Below, piece after piece: positions 14,399 through 22,356 of a DNA stretch of 27,476 nt. Every line of letters begins with the position of its first letter. The first letter of the stretch is position 1. A model generated the notes under the pieces. It had not been told where the DNA came from, searched no databases, and saw nothing but the letters and a program-made list of their open reading frames with translations. A program made the translations under genes and the position numbers. The stretch comes from UBA4246 sp045113695 (lineage in GTDB: Bacteria; Bacillota; Clostridia; Christensenellales; Aristaeellaceae), in the NCBI GenBank assembly GCA_045113695.1, contig JBGUJG010000007.1:1-27476 (forward strand), given 5' to 3'.

Positions 14399-16420
14399 AT
14401 GAGCAAACAAATCCGCAGGACATGCGTCATCGGGGTCACGATCATTTTCGTGCTCTTCCAGATGTACCTGGCGCTGGTCAAACAGTTTACCCTGATGCTC
14501 CAGACGCCGATCCACATGTGCTTTGCCCTGGCCCTCGTATTCCTCTATAATCCCACCGACAAAAACTACCAGAAAAAACTCCGCAAAAAGTGCGAAGCCG
14601 AAAAGCGCCAGGCCACCGACAGCGAAAAAAACAAATATGCCTGGTCCCACTGGATTGACATTCTGTTTTATGCGGCCATCGTCTATGTGGTCTGGTACAC
14701 GGTCAACAACATCGACCGTCTGGCCAGCTATGACATGGCGGTTCATAAGCCGATGACCGTGGACTATGTTGCCCTGGTCTGCGTCGTCGTCCTGCTGCTG
14801 GAAGCGGTCCGCCGCACGCTGGGCTACATCCTGTTCTTCTTTATCATCGCCTTTATCGCCTATTCCTGGGCTTCCCCCTTCCTGCCGCAGGGCGTGTTCC
14901 GCACCGTTGCCACCGCCAAGAACAAGACCTTCGAAAAGATGCTGGAAAAGTTCACCGAAGGCATGGTCATGGCGGAGCAGGGCGTTTACGGCACCCCGCT
15001 GCAGACCTCCTGCACCAGCCTGTTCTACTTCATCCTCTTCGGCGCGTTCTTCTCTGAATGCGGCGGCGGCCAGCTGCTGATCGACGTAGGCATGAAGTTT
15101 TCCAACAAATCCTCCGGCGGCCCCGCGAAAGCGGCCGTCATTTCCTCCGGCCTGATGGGCATGGTCTCCGGCTCCGCGGTCGCCAACGTGGCCACCACCG
15201 GCGTCATGACCATCCCGATGATGAAGAAGATCGGCTACGCGCCGGAAGAAGCCGGCGCCATTGAAGCCGTCGCTTCCACCGGCGGCCAGATTATGCCCCC
15301 CATCATGGGCATCGGCGCCTTCATCATGGCCGAGCAGCTGGGTATCAACTACCTGACCGTTGCGGCGGACGCCATCATCCCCGCCGTGGCCTACTACTTC
15401 GGCGTTTTCGTCCTGGTGGACCGCCTGGCCAAAAAACGCGCCAGCCGCTCCTCCGCCGCTGAAAACGTGGAAATCAAGGTGGACCGCAAGATCCTCCCGC
15501 GGCTTTATCTGCTGCTGCCCATCGTGGTGCTGATCGTCGCCATCCTGAACGGCTTTTCCCTGATGCGCTCCGGCATGTTCGGCATTTTTGCCTGCCTGCT
15601 GTGCAACCTGGTCAGCCTGCTCATCGGCCTCAAAAAGGGCGGCAATCTCAAGAAGGACGTCGTTGAGGGCAACAAGGAATCGAACTTCGCCGGCCTCAAA
15701 CAGCTGTGGCAGTGCTGCATCGACGGCGCCAAGTCCGCCGCTGAAATCGCTATTCCGACGGCTGCCTGCGGCATCATCATCAACGTCATGACCGCACAGA
15801 CCTCCCTGGCCACCAACCTGTCCGGCGTCATCGCCAGCCTCGGTATGACCAACCTCTTCCTGGCGATGATGATCGCCATGATCGGCTGCATGCTGCTGGG
15901 CATGGCCCTGCCGACGGTCGCCGCCTACCTGGTCGGCGTGACCCTGTTCGTTCCCACGATGCAGAAGCTCGGCATCACCCCCCTGGTCGCCAACATGTTC
16001 GTGTTCTACTACGGCATCATGGCCCAGATCACCCCGCCCGTCTGCGTGGCCTCCTACACGGCCGCCGGCATCGCGGACGCGGACGCCATGAAGACAGGCC
16101 TGCGCGGCATGCTGTTCGCCCTGGTCGGCTTCCTGGTCCCGTTCGTATTCGTGTACAACCCCGCCATCCTGCTGCAGGGTCCCATTCTGGATATCGTTTG
16201 GGGCGGCGCGCAGGTGCTGGCTGCGACCTTCTTCCTGGCCATCACCGTATCCGGCTTCTTCAAGCGCCAGATGTCCTGGTGGGAGCGCGCGGTGACCTTC
16301 GCCGCGGCCATCCTGCTGATGACGCCCGAACTGATCACCTCAATCATCGGCATCGTACTGGGCGTCGGCGTCCTGGCCCTGGATATGATCATGGGCAAGA
16401 CCAAGAAAGCGGCCGTCTGA
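14399..16420 (+). CDS. TRAP transporter permease, fused 4TM/12TM (DctQM type)
   Basis: The 673-aa membrane protein joins a four-helix DctQ-like part (about 1-170) to a DctM-like channel of about 12 helices, as in the TRAP-TAXI permeases. Visible signatures are GLMGMVSGSAVANVATTGVMTIPMMKKIGY, ASTGGQIMPPIMGIGAFIMAE (about 290-310) and MALPTVAAYLV. It uses an ion gradient and the TAXI protein to import a small organic acid. AAAGGAGAG lies 9 bases before the ATG. It is the last gene of the operon, 48 bases before a strong terminator. Confidence 0.93.
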   Translation: MSKQIRRTCVIGVTIIFVLFQMYLALVKQFTLMLQTPIHMCFALALVFLYNPTDKNYQKKLRKKCEAEKRQATDSEKNKYAWSHWIDILFYAAIVYVVWYTVNNIDRLASYDMAVHKPMTVDYVALVCVVVLLLEAVRRTLGYILFFFIIAFIAYSWASPFLPQGVFRTVATAKNKTFEKMLEKFTEGMVMAEQGVYGTPLQTSCTSLFYFILFGAFFSECGGGQLLIDVGMKFSNKSSGGPAKAAVISSGLMGMVSGSAVANVATTGVMTIPMMKKIGYAPEEAGAIEAVASTGGQIMPPIMGIGAFIMAEQLGINYLTVAADAIIPAVAYYFGVFVLVDRLAKKRASRSSAAENVEIKVDRKILPRLYLLLPIVVLIVAILNGFSLMRSGMFGIFACLLCNLVSLLIGLKKGGNLKKDVVEGNKESNFAGLKQLWQCCIDGAKSAAEIAIPTAACGIIINVMTAQTSLATNLSGVIASLGMTNLFLAMMIAMIGCMLLGMALPTVAAYLVGVTLFVPTMQKLGITPLVANMFVFYYGIMAQITPPVCVASYTAAGIADADAMKTGLRGMLFALVGFLVPFVFVYNPAILLQGPILDIVWGGAQVLAATFFLAITVSGFFKRQMSWWERAVTFAAAILLMTPELITSIIGIVLGVGVLALDMIMGKTKKAAV

Positions 16421-16467
16421 CAGGACCGGCCTGACAGACAGAACAAGCATCGTTTCCAAAAACATTT

Positions 16468-16508
16468 CCCCGCGCGTTCCGGCTTTCCGGAGCGCGCGGG
16501 GTTTTTCT
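16468..16508 (+). terminator. Rho-independent terminator of the acid-sugar operon
   Basis: A 15-bp G-C-rich stem (16468-16482 with 16487-16501, one G-T pair) closes a CTTT loop and is followed by TTTTTCTTG. It ends the ten-gene operon. Confidence 0.92.
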
Positions 16509-16526
16509 TGTGACCGGTATATGTTT

Positions 16527-16754
16527 TTATGCGGCCTGAGAATAATCCACAATGCAAAGTACCTGCATCATCTGCTTTGCTTCACTGATAATGGCCTCCA
16601 GTTTCAGTACCACATCTCCTGTATAAAAGATTTCATCGCATTCATTGCATTTGTAACACGGAATATTCCGGATCACCAGCAGACCGAAACCCAGTTCAAT
16701 CGCTTCCGTGGTTGTGCTTTTGTATGCCGGCTTTCCGCATCTGGAGCATTTCAT
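16527..16754 (-). CDS. YgiT-type zinc finger protein, probable antitoxin
   Basis: The 75-aa protein opens with a CxxC zinc knuckle (MKCSRCGKPAY), and a second one follows (CYKCNECDE). This is the YgiT/MqsA-type finger found in antitoxins. It lacks the C-terminal helix-turn-helix of full MqsA, so it would bind its partner but may not bind DNA by itself. Its ATG overlaps the stop of the upstream DUF4258 gene by four bases, with AAGGAGGAG just upstream, implying coupled translation. Toxin-first order matches mqsRA. Confidence 0.82.
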   Translation of the reverse strand: MKCSRCGKPAYKSTTTEAIELGFGLLVIRNIPCYKCNECDEIFYTGDVVLKLEAIISEAKQMMQVLCIVDYSQAA

Positions 16755-17065
16755 CGGTTCTCCTCCTTCCTCGTCCTCCAATCGGTTTCCCATCTTGCCA
16801 TATCCGGAGAATATGCTGTTATCAGATAAATCCGGTCTTCGTCGATACTCGCGCATATGTGAAGCACCCGCTCCCCTGCAAAGCCCAGTATCAGACAACT
16901 GGGAAACGGAGTATCCTCCGGATAATCTTCTATCACTTCTCCGGTCCGGATGGCGTCCATAATATCCATCAATCGGATACCGCGCTCGGCAAGCCGTTTG
17001 CGGCAATGCTGCGTCATGATCAGATGTTCCGGTTGATTCAGGGCTTGAAACTGTTCTATCAGCAT
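16751..17065 (-). CDS. DUF4258 domain protein, probable toxin of a toxin-antitoxin pair
   Basis: The 104-aa protein has the DUF4258 pattern: TQHCRKRLAERGIRLMDIMDAIRTGEVIEDY, then a core LILGFAGERVLHICASIDEDRIYLITAY. DUF4258 proteins resemble the RelE/BrnT-like RNase fold and are often paired with YgiT fingers. Toxicity is inferred from the pairing. I start at ATG 17065, with GAGGAA upstream; a TTG codon lies directly before it. The downstream zinc-finger gene overlaps by four bases. Confidence 0.8.
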   Translation of the reverse strand: MLIEQFQALNQPEHLIMTQHCRKRLAERGIRLMDIMDAIRTGEVIEDYPEDTPFPSCLILGFAGERVLHICASIDEDRIYLITAYSPDMARWETDWRTRKEENR

Positions 17066-17094
17066 CAATGTTCCTCACAGCTTTAGTCAGTTTT

Positions 17095-17123
17095 ATTTTA
17101 ACACAAACAGGTAAAGCAATCAA
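17095..17123 (-). promoter_or_regulatory. Promoter of the DUF4258/YgiT pair
   Basis: On the minus strand, TTGATT (17118-17123) is followed by 17 bases and TAAAAT (17095-17100, five of six). Transcription would start about 25 bases before the toxin start codon. Confidence 0.65.
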
Positions 17124-17190
17124 TCTTTCCATGTGGAAATCTTTCGGAAATATAATTGTAAATCTTTTGTCATAAATCCGTAAAAAAGAA

Positions 17191-17219
17191 TTGACAAACG
17201 GGCGTAAAAGGCTTTTAAT
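17191..17219 (+). promoter_or_regulatory. Promoter of the FAD-dehydrogenase gene
   Basis: A perfect TTGACA (17191-17196), 17 bases and TTTAAT (17214-17219, five of six). The surrounding DNA is A/T-rich. The predicted start falls inside the palindrome at 17223-17245. Confidence 0.8.
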
Positions 17220-17222
17220 GGT

Positions 17223-17245
17223 ATCAGGCGGACAGACCGCCTGAT
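17223..17245 (+). promoter_or_regulatory. 9-bp inverted repeat at the transcription start
   Basis: ATCAGGCGG (17223-17231) and CCGCCTGAT (17237-17245) are exact reverse complements around ACAGA. It begins four bases past the -10 element. It could be a repressor operator or a 5' mRNA stem. A second small stem (TCCGG/CCGGA, 17260-17273) follows in the leader. Confidence 0.55.
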
Positions 17246-17298
17246 CAACCGCGGCACAATCCGGCGCACCGGAACGGCAGCCGCGAAAGAGGCTTCAG

Positions 17299-18708
17299 AT
17301 GAAAACGGATGTCATCATCGTCGGCGCCGGGCCGGCGGGGATTTTTACTGCCCTGGAAATGATCCGGCAGGGGTGCAAAAAGCAGATCGTCATGATCGAA
17401 AAAGGCGCGTCCATCGAGCACCGTGCCTGCCCCAAAGCGAAAACCGGCCGCTGCATGAACTGCAAACCCTACTGCCACATCACTACCGGCTTTTCCGGGG
17501 CCGGCGCATTTTCGGACGGGAAGCTGTCCCTGAGCGCTGAGGTCGGCGGCATGCTGCCGGAGCTGATCGGCCCGGAATACGCCCAGCAGATGATCCGGTA
17601 TACGGACCGGATCTACCTGGACTTCGGAGCGGACACTCATGTGGAAGGCGCGGAGGAAACGGAAGAAATCAGGCAGATCCGCCTGCGTGCCATCCGGGCG
17701 GGGCTCAAGCTGGTGGACTGCCCGATCCGCCACCTGGGCACGGAAAAAGCCCATGACCTCTACGGGGAGATCGAGCGCTTTCTCCTGGAACACGGGGTGG
17801 AGATCCGCTTCGGCGTTTCCTGTTCGAACCTCGTGCTGCATGAGGGCCGCTGCCTGGGCGTATGCCTGGAAAACGCCCAAGGGGAAAGCCTGGGCGAGCT
17901 CCGGGCGGATACCGTGGTGGTCGCCACGGGGCGGCGCGGGGCGGACTGGCTGGAACAGCTGTGCATCGAACACGGCATCGCCCATCAGCCCGGCACGGTG
18001 GACATCGGCGTCCGGGTCGAAACCCGCAACGAGGTCATGGACGTCGTCAACCGCGCCCTGTACGAAAGCAAGCTGGTCGGCTATCCCCCGCCCTTCCGCG
18101 ACAAGGTCAGGACCTTCTGCCAGAACCCGGGCGGCTTTGTCGCCCAGGAGAATTACGACAACAATCTGGCCGTCGTCAACGGCCACAGCTATAAGGACCT
18201 GAAGAGCCCGAACACCAACGTTTCGATCCTCTGTTCGCACAACTTTACCTTCCCCTTCAATCAGCCCATCGCCTACGCCCAGAAGGTGGGCGAGCTGACC
18301 AACATGCTGGCTGACGGGAAGATCCTGGTGCAGCGCTTCGGCGATATCCTGGCCGGCAAACGGACCTGGGAAAAGGAACTTTCCCGCACCAACGTCCGCC
18401 CCACCCTGCCGGACGCCGTCGCGGGAGACATTACCGCCGCCATGCCCTTCCGGGCGATGACCAACATCATCCATTTCATGCAGGCGATGGACCAGGTGGT
18501 GCCCGGCTTTGCGGGGAACGAAACCCTCCTGTATTCCCCGGAACTCAAGTTCTACTCCAACCGGGTCAAAATGGACGACCGCCTGACCACCAATATCGAA
18601 GGCCTCTTCTGCCTGGGCGATTCCAGCGGATGGACCCGCGGGCTGATGATGGCCTCCGTGATGGGCGTCATCATGGGGCAAAGGCTGGCCTGTCCGGAGG
18701 ATGCCTGA
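17299..18708 (+). CDS. FAD-dependent oxidoreductase (COG2509-like dehydrogenase)
   Basis: The 469-aa protein begins with an FAD-binding Rossmann motif (DVIIVGAGPAGIFTAL, GxGxxG at 9-14). Near residue 45-60 it carries a Cys cluster (CPKAKTGRCMNCKPYCHITTGFSGAGAFSDGKL) that is typical of the uncharacterised NAD(FAD)-utilising dehydrogenases of COG2509. The C-terminus closes with the second FAD contact, GLFCLGDSSGWTRGLMMASVMGVIMGQRL. The reaction is unknown; the cysteines could bind metal or take part in redox. AAAGAGG lies upstream of the ATG. It has its own promoter and may be co-transcribed with the transpeptidase gene 88 bases downstream. Confidence 0.85.
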   Translation: MKTDVIIVGAGPAGIFTALEMIRQGCKKQIVMIEKGASIEHRACPKAKTGRCMNCKPYCHITTGFSGAGAFSDGKLSLSAEVGGMLPELIGPEYAQQMIRYTDRIYLDFGADTHVEGAEETEEIRQIRLRAIRAGLKLVDCPIRHLGTEKAHDLYGEIERFLLEHGVEIRFGVSCSNLVLHEGRCLGVCLENAQGESLGELRADTVVVATGRRGADWLEQLCIEHGIAHQPGTVDIGVRVETRNEVMDVVNRALYESKLVGYPPPFRDKVRTFCQNPGGFVAQENYDNNLAVVNGHSYKDLKSPNTNVSILCSHNFTFPFNQPIAYAQKVGELTNMLADGKILVQRFGDILAGKRTWEKELSRTNVRPTLPDAVAGDITAAMPFRAMTNIIHFMQAMDQVVPGFAGNETLLYSPELKFYSNRVKMDDRLTTNIEGLFCLGDSSGWTRGLMMASVMGVIMGQRLACPEDA

Positions 18709-18796
18709 AAGCCGCCGGCAAAGAAGTCTGCCTGCTCCGCAGCGGACATCCGTTCCGGAGGAGCTGTATTACTTTCAAAAAGTGAGGAACGCTGAC

Positions 18797-20572
18797 ATGC
18801 GCAACAGAATCAAATGGCCGGCCGCTTTGGCCGCCGTCCTGCTGCTGGCCCTGGGCGCCGCCCTGGCGGAAGAAGCCGTCCCGGTGGACTTTCAGACCCT
18901 GAACCCCCAGGATACCGGGGAACAGGTGACCCTTCTGCAGGAGAAGCTGGCGGAGGCCGGATATCTGACGGAAATTACCGGCGTCTATGACGAAGCCACG
19001 GAGCAGGCGATCCTCCGCCTGCAGCAGAATTACGGCCTGGAAGAGACCGGCGCGGCAGACATCGAAACGCAGGAGGTCATCTTCGGCGGATGCTACCTGG
19101 TGCTGGAAGAGGGCATGACCGGCCCGCAGGTCAGCCGGCTGCAGGAACGCCTGAAGAGCATGTCCCTGTTTTCCGATGAGGCGGACGGCAGCTTCGGCCT
19201 GACCACGAAGCAGTCCGTACAGATCTTCCAGCAGCTGTACGGCATTCCCGTCACCGGCATTGCGGACGTGGAAACGCTGACGCAGCTTTATTCCGACCTG
19301 GAGGACCGGGACATTCTGGCCGCCCCGACCCCGTCCCCCACGCCGGGCATCTCCGCGCAGAACGAGCCGTTCAGGAAAAAGCTCTCCTACGGCTCTACCG
19401 GGGCGAACGTCAAAAAGCTCCAGGAGCGGCTGATGGAGCTGGGCTTTTTCACTTACAAAAAAACAACCACCGGGTTTTACAAAAACACCCAGCAGGCCGT
19501 GAAGGATTTCCAGCAGCACAACGGCCTCAAGGTGACCGGCGTGGTGGACAAGGCGACCTGGGACGCCATCTTCAACGACGACGGCGTCGTGACCGCTGCC
19601 CAGACCCCGCGTCCCTCGCCCACCCCCGCGCCGCAGCAGTATTATATGGACGTGGACGTGGCCAACCAGGTCGTCCGGGTCTTTACCTATGACGAAAACC
19701 ATGAGTACAACCAGCTGGTGCGGGTGATGATCTGCTCCACCGGCAGGGCCAAATATCCGAGCCCCACCGGCGTTATCACCCTGCCCGGCCGGAAGGCCCG
19801 CTGGTGCACCTTCCCCAACTGGGGCGGCGGCACGGCGATGTACTGGACGAAGATCGACGAGAATGTCGCCTTCCACTCCATTCTGTACGCCAATTATGAC
19901 CCGGACAGGCCCAACATGTCCTCTTTCAACAGCCTGGGCAAGCGGGCTTCCCACGGCTGCATCCGCCTGCACACGCTGGACGCCAAATGGGTCTACGACA
20001 ACATCGGCGGCGGGACGAAGGTCTATATCCACAACGATTCCACCACCGACAAGGAACTGGCCGCTTTCGCCAGATACCGCAAAGGGAACGTGGAAAACAC
20101 CGTGATCCCGGCCGGCGAGTATGACCCAAACGCCGTTCCGTCCCTGTCCCGCACCCTTAATTCCGGCAAGTACGGCCGGGATGTGTTCTGGGTGCAGATG
20201 ACCCTGCAGAAACTGGGCTATCTGACCGATACCTGGGCCACCGGCTATTACGGCCCGCTCACTGCGGCAGCCGTCAAACAGTTTCAGAAGGCCAGCGGCC
20301 TCAAGCAGGACGGCACGGTCAGCAGCAAGACGATGACAGCCCTGGTGTCGGGACTGAACACAGTCCTTCATCCTACGCCCGCCCCGACCGCCGTGCCAAC
20401 GCCGACCCCGAAGCCTACCCCGGAACCCACGCCGGTTCCCACACCGGAACCCACACCGGAACCCACTTTGACGCCCGGGGCAGAAGCCATCGGCGAACCG
20501 ACGCAGGAACCCACAGAAGCGCCGGCTGAACAGCCGAAGCATTTCACTTTCTCAGGAATGGATGAAACCTGA
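18797..20572 (+). CDS. Secreted L,D-transpeptidase with four peptidoglycan-binding repeats
   Basis: The 591-aa precursor has a signal peptide ending ALA before EEAVPVDF (about residue 24). Three PG_binding_1 repeats follow (about 38-95, 100-165, 197-262), then a YkuD catalytic domain (about 281-417) and a fourth PG-binding repeat (about 445-512). The tail is rich in Thr-Pro-Glu-Pro repeats (about 517-560). The catalytic motif SHGCIRL gives nucleophile Cys388. It should make 3-3 cross-links or attach proteins in the cell wall. I start at ATG 18797, seven bases after GAGGAA. A longer frame to 18701 would hide the signal peptide and overlap the previous gene. Confidence 0.9.
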   Translation: MRNRIKWPAALAAVLLLALGAALAEEAVPVDFQTLNPQDTGEQVTLLQEKLAEAGYLTEITGVYDEATEQAILRLQQNYGLEETGAADIETQEVIFGGCYLVLEEGMTGPQVSRLQERLKSMSLFSDEADGSFGLTTKQSVQIFQQLYGIPVTGIADVETLTQLYSDLEDRDILAAPTPSPTPGISAQNEPFRKKLSYGSTGANVKKLQERLMELGFFTYKKTTTGFYKNTQQAVKDFQQHNGLKVTGVVDKATWDAIFNDDGVVTAAQTPRPSPTPAPQQYYMDVDVANQVVRVFTYDENHEYNQLVRVMICSTGRAKYPSPTGVITLPGRKARWCTFPNWGGGTAMYWTKIDENVAFHSILYANYDPDRPNMSSFNSLGKRASHGCIRLHTLDAKWVYDNIGGGTKVYIHNDSTTDKELAAFARYRKGNVENTVIPAGEYDPNAVPSLSRTLNSGKYGRDVFWVQMTLQKLGYLTDTWATGYYGPLTAAAVKQFQKASGLKQDGTVSSKTMTALVSGLNTVLHPTPAPTAVPTPTPKPTPEPTPVPTPEPTPEPTLTPGAEAIGEPTQEPTEAPAEQPKHFTFSGMDET

Positions 20573-20580
20573 TCATACGG

Positions 20581-20614
20581 CATCGGGGCCGGATCTTCCG
20601 ATCCGGCCCCGATG
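20581..20614. terminator. Perfect 15-bp hairpin between converging genes
   Basis: The arms at 20581-20595 and 20600-20614 are exact reverse complements around TTCC. It lies between the ends of the transpeptidase gene and the minus-strand gene at 20627. No T-run follows on either strand, yet the position suggests a two-way terminator. Confidence 0.65.
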
Positions 20615-20626
20615 TCTGCAAACCGG

Positions 20627-21103
20627 TCAGCCCGCGCTGGCTTCGTCCGGTACGGCCGGGTAATCCCCGGTCCGCACGAAGCGCATGCCTTCCCCGGCGT
20701 TGTCTTTCCGGTCCTGCCAGATCAGGCAGCCGTCCCCGTCCAGGGAGAAAACCGCCTCGCCGTCCTCGTATACGACGGTGAAGGAAGTCTGCTCGCCCTG
20801 GTCGTCGAACACCAGCTCCGTGCGGACGCCGGAAGGCATGGATACCATCGTGCGGTCGTTCTCACGGTAATCGCAGCTGTATTCCCATTCGGTGGCTTCC
20901 CAGGCGCTGCTGCCCCAGTGAATCAGGACGCGGTACCCCTCTTCTTCCCAGACGATCTCGGCGGTCGCACGGTCGCACTGCCAGATGCCGGAATACGGAT
21001 CCGGGCTGGGCGCAGGCCGCGCGTTTTCGCTTTCCGCCAGACAGATGCCCGTCAGGCCGAGGGCCAGGACCAGCGCCAGACATACAGAGATGATTTTCTT
21101 CAT
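20627..21103 (-). CDS. Small secreted protein of unknown function
   Basis: The 158-aa precursor has an evident signal peptide (MKKIISVCLALVLALGLTGICLA, cut before ESENARP). The mature part is acidic and rich in Trp, Tyr and beta-strand-like segments (YSGIWQCDRATAEIVWEEEGYRVLIHWGSS; TSFTVVYEDGEAVFSLDGDGCLIW), suggesting a small beta-barrel or lipocalin-like fold. The Cys before LA does not fit a lipobox well. AAAGGAG lies upstream of the ATG. I do not recognise the family. Confidence 0.72.
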   Translation of the reverse strand: MKKIISVCLALVLALGLTGICLAESENARPAPSPDPYSGIWQCDRATAEIVWEEEGYRVLIHWGSSAWEATEWEYSCDYRENDRTMVSMPSGVRTELVFDDQGEQTSFTVVYEDGEAVFSLDGDGCLIWQDRKDNAGEGMRFVRTGDYPAVPDEASAG

Positions 21104-21435
21104 GTTTTTTCTCCTTTACGTTTTTTGTCTTTTTTTCTTCGCAGGGTTTTACAGTCCCTGCACTGATTGATACGCCCGATCAGAGAACCTGGCATCCGGA
21201 ACTCCGGAAACGGGACTGATCGGACCGAAAAATCCCCGGTCTTTGTGATCTCAGGCATGATATGGTTGACTTCCCGACCGTTCCGCGATAAAATACCGCC
21301 TGTGTACCGGCAGGTACGCATTTTCCCGAAAAACCGGAACCTGCTGTCATCCGGGCTCAGCTCGGGTACAAATAACGGAGCTGCTTTGGTGATCCTGTAC
21401 GGACACCGTCCTCCGGCCGGAAAGAGAGGTTATCA
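21104..21435. other. Intergenic region upstream of the ABC transporter genes
   Basis: This 332-base gap separates two divergent genes. It holds the ABC promoter (21266-21294) and a GCAGGG/CCCTGC inverted repeat near 21143-21163. A pyrimidine-rich run beside the start of the minus-strand gene is also visible. I found no convincing promoter for the minus-strand gene and no further coding region. Confidence 0.5.
21266..21294 (+). promoter_or_regulatory. Promoter of the ABC transporter operon
   Basis: TTGACT (21266-21271, five of six), 17 bases, then TAAAAT (21289-21294, five of six). It would give a leader of about 135 bases before the ATPase start. Confidence 0.7.
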
Positions 21436-22356
21436 ATGGAGTATATCCTCGAAACAAAAGGGCTCACGAAGGTCTACGGGCGGAAAGAAGCCGCCAGGGA
21501 CGTGAACCTGCACATCCGGGAAGGCCAGATCTACGGCCTGATCGGCCGGAACGGCGCGGGCAAGACCACAATCATGCGGATGATCAGCGGCCTGTCCACC
21601 CCGACCAGGGGAAGCTATTCCCTGTTCGGCAAGACCGGCTACCAGATGGAAAAAATGCTCAAGTACGTCGGCGTGCTGATTGAGCATCCGGGTCTTTATC
21701 CCCGGCTGTCCGCGTATGAAAACCTGAAGATCAAATGCCTGGCCATGGGCATCAGGCCGGAAGGCTATGTGGAAAAGCTGATGGAGCTCATCGGCCTGGA
21801 AAACACCGACAGGAAGAAGCCTGCCGGCGCCTATTCCCTGGGCATGCGCCAGCGCCTGGGCATCGGCCTGGCCCTGGTGGGCGACCCCAAGATCATCATC
21901 CTGGACGAGCCCATCAACGGGCTGGACCCGCAGGGCATCGTCGAGGTGCGCCAGACCCTGGTGCGCCTGAGGAACGAAAAGGGCATCACCATCATGATCT
22001 CCAGCCACATCCTGGACGAACTGAGCAAGGTGGCCGACGCCTACGGCATCATCAACGAGGGCACCCTGCTGGACGAGTTCAGCGCGGACGAGCTGCACAA
22101 GCGCAGCGGCCAGTACGTACTCATCCGGACGGACAACACCGCCAAAGCCCTCCAGGCCCTGAAGGCAATGGGCATTCAGAAAGTCGAAACGGAGCCGGAC
22201 GGGGCTATCCGGGTCAGCGAAAGGATCGACAATACCGCCGCCATGGCCAAAGCCATCGTCCTGGCGGACGCGGGCCTGAAGGAAATCTACCTTAACACCA
22301 TCTCCCTGGAAGATTACTACCTGGGCGTCACGGGAGGAGGGAAGCACAATGGGTAA
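21436..22356 (+). CDS. ABC transporter ATP-binding protein (BcrA/drug-export type)
   Basis: The 306-aa ATPase has Walker A GRNGAGKTT (about 38-46), Q-loop region, signature YSLGMRQRL and Walker B IIILDEP followed by the D-loop NGLDP. The switch His lies in MISSHILDEL. A C-terminal extension of about 80 residues is typical of the ABC-2 exporter ATPases involved in bacitracin or lantibiotic resistance. AGAGAGG lies upstream of the ATG. The stop overlaps the permease start by eight bases, so the two proteins should form one exporter. The cargo is unknown. Confidence 0.92.
   Translation: MEYILETKGLTKVYGRKEAARDVNLHIREGQIYGLIGRNGAGKTTIMRMISGLSTPTRGSYSLFGKTGYQMEKMLKYVGVLIEHPGLYPRLSAYENLKIKCLAMGIRPEGYVEKLMELIGLENTDRKKPAGAYSLGMRQRLGIGLALVGDPKIIILDEPINGLDPQGIVEVRQTLVRLRNEKGITIMISSHILDELSKVADAYGIINEGTLLDEFSADELHKRSGQYVLIRTDNTAKALQALKAMGIQKVETEPDGAIRVSERIDNTAAMAKAIVLADAGLKEIYLNTISLEDYYLGVTGGGKHNG

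Noticed and set aside
10246..14423. Long minus-strand frames opposite the TctABC and TAXI genes.
   Set aside because: They are antisense shadows caused by codon bias (His/Asp/Gly/Ala-rich products), with no ribosome sites or domains.
20341..20560. Repetitive CCGGAACCCACACCGG-like DNA, considered as a tandem repeat or CRISPR.
   Set aside because: It simply encodes the Thr-Pro-Glu-Pro tail of the L,D-transpeptidase and has no spacer structure.
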